Shown: in pieces, positions 6,052 to 8,917 of the stretch | Position numbering within the stretch: position 1 is the stretch's first letter | Layout: every line of letters starts with the position of its first letter | NCBI GenBank assembly: GCA_938037005.1 | Contig: CALHVR010000050.1 | Span: 1 to 8,917 of the forward strand | Length of the DNA: 8,917 nucleotides | Direction of reading: 5' to 3' | DNA from: an uncultured Leptotrichiaceae bacterium | GTDB lineage: Bacteria > Fusobacteriota > Fusobacteriia > Fusobacteriales > Leptotrichiaceae | Position numbers and translations under genes: made by a program | Notes under the pieces: model-generated | What the model was told of the DNA's origin: nothing | Database searches by the model: none | The model's input: only the letters and a program-made list of their open reading frames with translations

Positions 6052-6573
6052 TTAATTTATATCATCTTTTAATTTTTCAAATATTCTAATTATTTTCCAC
6101 TTTTCGCTTTCTTTAGCTTTAATCAAATAATTTTTATCTAATAACGGTATAACTTTTATTCCATAATAGTCATAAATATTTCCAAACAAATTAAAAATAT
6201 CTTCTTGTTTATTCAGCAAATATTTTGTTACATTTTCTCCAACAGTTATTATATATTTTGGATTAATTATTGCAATTTGCATTATTAAATATTCTTTCCA
6301 ATAATCATAATCCTGTTTTTCTGGCAATCTATTTTCAATTCTACATTTTAACAATGTCGTAAAATAACATCTTGATAAATCTAAATTAGAATATGCTAAA
6401 AATTTTTTAAAATATTCTCCATATTTATCTACTAATAATTGTTTTTGTTTATTTTCTTCTTCACTTATTTCATCCATAACAAATAATATTTCAGCGTCTT
6501 TATTTCCTTGTCCAATAATTGGATTTACGCATTTATTACACAATCTTAATTCAATTTCTAATTCATTCCACAT
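6052..6573 (-). CDS. Degenerate uracil-DNA glycosylase (family 4-like) protein
   Basis: The gene encodes 173 aa with the outline of a family-4 (Fe-S) uracil-DNA glycosylase. There is a CNKC pair (Cys12, Cys15), a TTLLKCRIENRLP block (residues 72-84, Cys77) equivalent to the family's N-x-x-KCRPP-x-NR, and an INPKYIITVGENVTKYLL segment (103-120) matching the xPKxIVxLG helix region. Key residues are missing. The GEAPG catalytic loop reads MDEIS (33-37), PFVG reads LLVD (46-49), and the C-terminal HP motif reads DK (146-147). The fourth cluster cysteine aligns with Trp92. It is slightly shorter than typical members. The start ATG has AGAGGT 5 nt upstream, and the gene lies 17 nt after walJ. It may be a non-enzymatic DNA-binding protein, or a glycosylase with a changed mechanism. 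The fold assignment is reasonably sure; activity is doubtful. Confidence 0.75.
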   Translation of the reverse strand: MWNELEIELRLCNKCVNPIIGQGNKDAEILFVMDEISEEENKQKQLLVDKYGEYFKKFLAYSNLDLSRCYFTTLLKCRIENRLPEKQDYDYWKEYLIMQIAIINPKYIITVGENVTKYLLNKQEDIFNLFGNIYDYYGIKVIPLLDKNYLIKAKESEKWKIIRIFEKLKDDIN

Positions 6574-6590
6574 AAAATACCTCTCTAACT

Positions 6591-7364
6591 CTAAATTTTA
6601 TAAATAGATGTCGTATTTTCAAGAACAATTTCTACATCTAAATGTTGTTTATTTTCTCTTTTCAATATATTATATAAAGTATTATATGCTAATTCTGGTG
6701 TATTATTATCTTTACTTATATGCATTAAATATATTTTTTTTAATTTATTTGAAATAACTTGAGCTATAAGTTTTGAAGCTTCTGCATTTGACAAATGTCC
6801 ATTTCTTCCTTTTACTCTATTTTTTAATTCCCAATGATAAGGACCTGTCATAAGCATTTCATAATCGTAATTACTTTCCAATACAATAACATCACTATTT
6901 TTAAAATTTTCTCTTATAAGATTGGTAACACATCCAATATCACTAGCATAAGCTATTTTTTTTTTATTGAATTCAAAAGTGTAACCTAAACAAATTTCAG
7001 CATCGTGCATTACTTCAAAATTTTTTATTACAGCTTCTCCTATATTCAATGTATCTGTATGCAAAAAATTCAAATTTTTTTTATCTATTTTACCTATTTT
7101 TTCTCTAATTGTATTATAAGTTATTTCGTGTAAATAAATTGGAATATCATATTTTCTTGATAAAACTCCAAGTCCTTGTATATGATCTGAATGTTCATGA
7201 GTAACAAAAATTCCATCAATATCTTCAATTCTTTTTTCAATATTATTTAATTTTTCTACCGTTTTTTTACCACTAAATCCAGCATCTATAAGAAATTTTT
7301 TATTTCCCATTTCTATAAAACTTGAATTTCCACTACTTCCACTTCCTAATACTGAAAATTTCAT
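6591..7364 (-). CDS. walJ: MBL-fold metallohydrolase, WalJ/YycJ-like
   Basis: The gene encodes 257 aa, typical of YycJ/WalJ, a metallo-beta-lactamase-fold phosphodiesterase/nuclease-like protein. In Firmicutes it is encoded with the WalRK cell-wall signalling system and has been linked to replication and cell-division coordination. The N-terminus MKFSVLGSGSSGNSSF is the family start. THEHSDH at residues 55-61 supplies metal ligands His56, His58, Asp60 and His61. His120 (MHDAEICLGY), Asp142 (ASDIG) and His215 (LMHISKDN) complete the expected metal site. LESNYD (162-167) and NGHLSN (188-193) are WalJ-type blocks. The Shine-Dalgarno AAAGGG precedes the ATG. No walR or walK genes are present here. 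It is cotranscribed between the pilin-like gene (34 nt) and the UDG-like gene (17 nt). No signal peptide is visible, so it is cytosolic. Confidence 0.92.
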   Translation of the reverse strand: MKFSVLGSGSSGNSSFIEMGNKKFLIDAGFSGKKTVEKLNNIEKRIEDIDGIFVTHEHSDHIQGLGVLSRKYDIPIYLHEITYNTIREKIGKIDKKNLNFLHTDTLNIGEAVIKNFEVMHDAEICLGYTFEFNKKKIAYASDIGCVTNLIRENFKNSDVIVLESNYDYEMLMTGPYHWELKNRVKGRNGHLSNAEASKLIAQVISNKLKKIYLMHISKDNNTPELAYNTLYNILKRENKQHLDVEIVLENTTSIYKI

Positions 7365-7398
7365 TTTTTCCCTTTCTAAGTTTTAATAAAATAATATT

Positions 7399-7806
7399 TT
7401 ATTCTATATTAGCTTCTATTTTCCCTGTTTCTATGTTATAAACCCAACCACCTTTATTATCTTTTATACTTGTAATTTTATTACTCTTAACAATATTTTT
7501 AGATAAATTTCCCGGAATTTCATAAATTTTATCATTTCCATAAATCAATCCAAAACTATAATTAGTATCATTTTCTTTTACATTTTCTAAATTATTTTCG
7601 TTACCAACTAACTGAGGATTATTCCCATTTTTATTTTTATAAATTTTTATAGCATTTTCAAGCCTTAATCTTTCAATTTCAATATTAGCTTTTAACATTT
7701 TAGATGAATTTGAATAACTAATATTAAACCAAATAATATAACTAATAAATCCTAAACTTATTAAAATGATCATTACTATTGCATAATTTTTAATATTTTT
7801 TTTCAT
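7399..7806 (-). CDS. Small membrane-anchored pilin-like protein
   Basis: The gene encodes 135 aa. A short basic N-terminus (KKNIKN) leads into one hydrophobic helix at residues 8-28, then a polar amphipathic helix (about 36-58) and a soluble C-terminal part. The pattern RLENAIKIYKNKNGNNP (48-64) followed by YEIPGN (95-100) and a final GGWVYNIETGKIEAN (119-133) resembles the C-terminal module of GspG-like pseudopilins, where GGW.Y....G.I..N is common. A clear prepilin peptidase site (G followed by F-T-L-x-E) is absent, so the protein probably keeps its N-terminal anchor. It sits 17 nt after yqeH and 34 nt before walJ, with AAGGGA 10 nt upstream of the ATG. There are no secretion or pilus assembly genes nearby. 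The fold is inferred, the function unknown. Confidence 0.7.
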   Translation of the reverse strand: MKKNIKNYAIVMIILISLGFISYIIWFNISYSNSSKMLKANIEIERLRLENAIKIYKNKNGNNPQLVGNENNLENVKENDTNYSFGLIYGNDKIYEIPGNLSKNIVKSNKITSIKDNKGGWVYNIETGKIEANIE

Positions 7807-7823
7807 TTATTTAATATCCCTTA

Positions 7824-8917
7824 TTATTTTCTTTTAAAAATAGACGGTCTAACTACAATTTTTACATATTTTGGTAATGTCAATTCTAATTTTAGTGGTC
7901 CTCTCTTAACATTTATCCACCCAAGTCCTCCAATAGCAATATCTTCATTTTCATTTATCTCAGTTGTGTAAGTTACAAATTCATTTTCAAAAAATTGTTT
8001 TTTCTCCTCACCTTTCAATATTTCAAAAAAGTTTCCACTCAATAAATCTTGAACTCTTTCTTCTTTTGTAATATGATATTTTACATCTTTTGCTGAATAT
8101 ACTGAAAATATTGGCTTATACTCTAATTTTTCATTTTCTAACACTTTAAATCTACAAAATGAATCGAACATAAATATTTGATTATTTTCAAGTTTAAATG
8201 TTTTTCTTGAAATTTCTCCTGATGGAACTAATTTCAATCCTGTATCGCTACTTACAAAATCCGAAATTCTACCTTCTGGAATAAGTCCAGGAGTATCAAT
8301 TATTGTAATTTCCGTATTTGGTATTTTATTATTTATTGATTTTAATGTTGTTCCCGAATATTTTGATGTTGTTATTTTATTTTTCCCTAAAAGTAAATTT
8401 ATTACAGATGATTTTCCAACATTTGAAGCACCAATAACTACTGCTTTAACTTTTTTCTTTGGAAATAAAGTATTTATTTTTCTAACAATTCCGTTTACTC
8501 CATATTTATTTTTAGCACTAACAAACGCAATATCATCTGGCACAATATCTTCTTCAGCAAGTCTATCTTTTATCCAATTTGCTACTTCAGTTGGATGTAC
8601 AAAATCTGGTAACAAATCAATTTTATTTACTATTATTAATGATCTGTAATCTCTCAAATAATCTAATATTTCTTCTGTGAACGACCCTTCAAAATCAATA
8701 ATATCAAAAATCGGAAGAATTATATCCGATTTTTTTATCGCTTCACTTACCTCTTTTGCATATTCTTCTTTGCTAAAATTATTTATAAGATTTTGTCCGT
8801 AATTTTTTATTTTAAAACATCTTTGACAAAGTAACTCTCCTTCTGTAATATACTTCTCTTCAGGTACAAAGCCCTCCTTATTTTTATCTTCAAATTGCAG
8901 TTCTATTCCACAACCTA
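7824..8917 (-). CDS. yqeH: Circularly permuted ribosome-assembly GTPase YqeH, 5' end beyond window
   Basis: The minus-strand frame is open to the right edge, so the start is missing; 363 residues are visible. A TTG at 8657 is only an internal Leu codon. In the added upstream part the residues form the N-terminal zinc finger: a cysteine at visible residue 2 (GCGIELQ) and a CQRC pair at 30-33, with the first zinc cysteine expected just outside. The GTPase motifs occur in permuted order: G4 NKID at 97-100, G5 SAK at 133-135, G1 GASNVGKSS at 162-170, G2 SGTT at 187-190 and G3 DTPG at 207-210. The C-terminal part contains DIAIGGLGWINV (325-336), a YqeH block. The protein acts in 30S subunit assembly in Bacillus. 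It is the first visible gene of the operon with pilin-like, walJ, UDG-like and ychF genes. The usual neighbour yqeG could lie upstream but is out of view. Confidence 0.95.
   Translation of the reverse strand, partial: GCGIELQFEDKNKEGFVPEEKYITEGELLCQRCFKIKNYGQNLINNFSKEEYAKEVSEAIKKSDIILPIFDIIDFEGSFTEEILDYLRDYRSLIIVNKIDLLPDFVHPTEVANWIKDRLAEEDIVPDDIAFVSAKNKYGVNGIVRKINTLFPKKKVKAVVIGASNVGKSSVINLLLGKNKITTSKYSGTTLKSINNKIPNTEITIIDTPGLIPEGRISDFVSSDTGLKLVPSGEISRKTFKLENNQIFMFDSFCRFKVLENEKLEYKPIFSVYSAKDVKYHITKEERVQDLLSGNFFEILKGEEKKQFFENEFVTYTTEINENEDIAIGGLGWINVKRGPLKLELTLPKYVKIVVRPSIFKRK
8706..8734. other. Terminator-like hairpin inside yqeH
   Basis: AAAAATCGGA (8706-8715) and TCCGATTTTT (8725-8734) are perfect 10-bp arms around a 9-nt loop. 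On the plus strand the stem runs into seven consecutive Ts (8730-8736). On the minus strand the closing arm ends in five Ts. It lies in the YqeH region coding for KKSDIILPIFD. It looks like an intrinsic terminator, better formed for the antisense strand, but may be a coincidence of codons. Confidence 0.4.

Noticed and set aside
7385..7403. AATAAAAT/ATTTTATT inverted repeat at the end of the pilin-like gene as a terminator
   Set aside because: The stem is entirely A/T, overlaps the stop codon, lacks a distinct U-tract, and lies between closely spaced cotranscribed genes.
8655..8657. TTG at 8657 as the start of the GTPase gene
   Set aside because: The frame stays open upstream and encodes the YqeH zinc finger, so this is an internal leucine codon.

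Overview
The window is strongly AT-rich with A/T-loaded codon third positions. The gene set (FabV enoyl reductase, Sel1-like repeat proteins, a YqeH/YchF/WalJ housekeeping cluster) suggests an anaerobic low-GC bacterium. A member of the Fusobacteriota, probably Leptotrichiaceae, is my best guess. This rests on composition and gene content only, because there is no rRNA or other marker here.

Layout. (1) Bases 1-1468, minus strand: an accessory-looking pair. A protein of unknown family with a coiled coil and two C-terminal membrane segments lies 2 nt upstream of a Sel1-like repeat protein that runs off the left edge. (2) Bases 1469-1689: a divergent promoter region. It holds a TA-repeat promoter candidate for the pair and a good sigma-70-type promoter for fabV. 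(3) Bases 1690-2883, plus strand: fabV, the only plus-strand gene, ending in a bidirectional hairpin terminator at 2905-2938. (4) Bases 2946-4822, minus strand: a two-gene nucleoside salvage operon, rihB-rbsK. (5) Bases 4903-8917, minus strand: a run of five genes, yqeH (5' end outside the window), a pilin-like membrane protein, walJ, a degenerate uracil-DNA-glycosylase-like gene and ychF. They are spaced 17-45 nt apart and close with a terminator at 4855-4889.

How the genes work together. RihB splits ribonucleosides into base and ribose, and RbsK phosphorylates the ribose to ribose-5-phosphate. FabV performs the last step of fatty-acid elongation. YqeH and YchF are ribosome-associated P-loop NTPases. 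WalJ is a metallo-beta-lactamase-fold hydrolase linked in Firmicutes to cell-wall signalling and DNA maintenance. The least conventional parts are the coiled-coil/2TM plus Sel1 pair with its TA-repeat promoter, the UDG-like protein that has lost most catalytic motifs, the hairpin between the ychF Shine-Dalgarno sequence and its start codon, and the pilin-like protein embedded in a housekeeping operon. I see no tRNA, rRNA, CRISPR array, insertion sequence or origin. No gene-free stretch exceeds 300 bases; the longest is 1469-1689.
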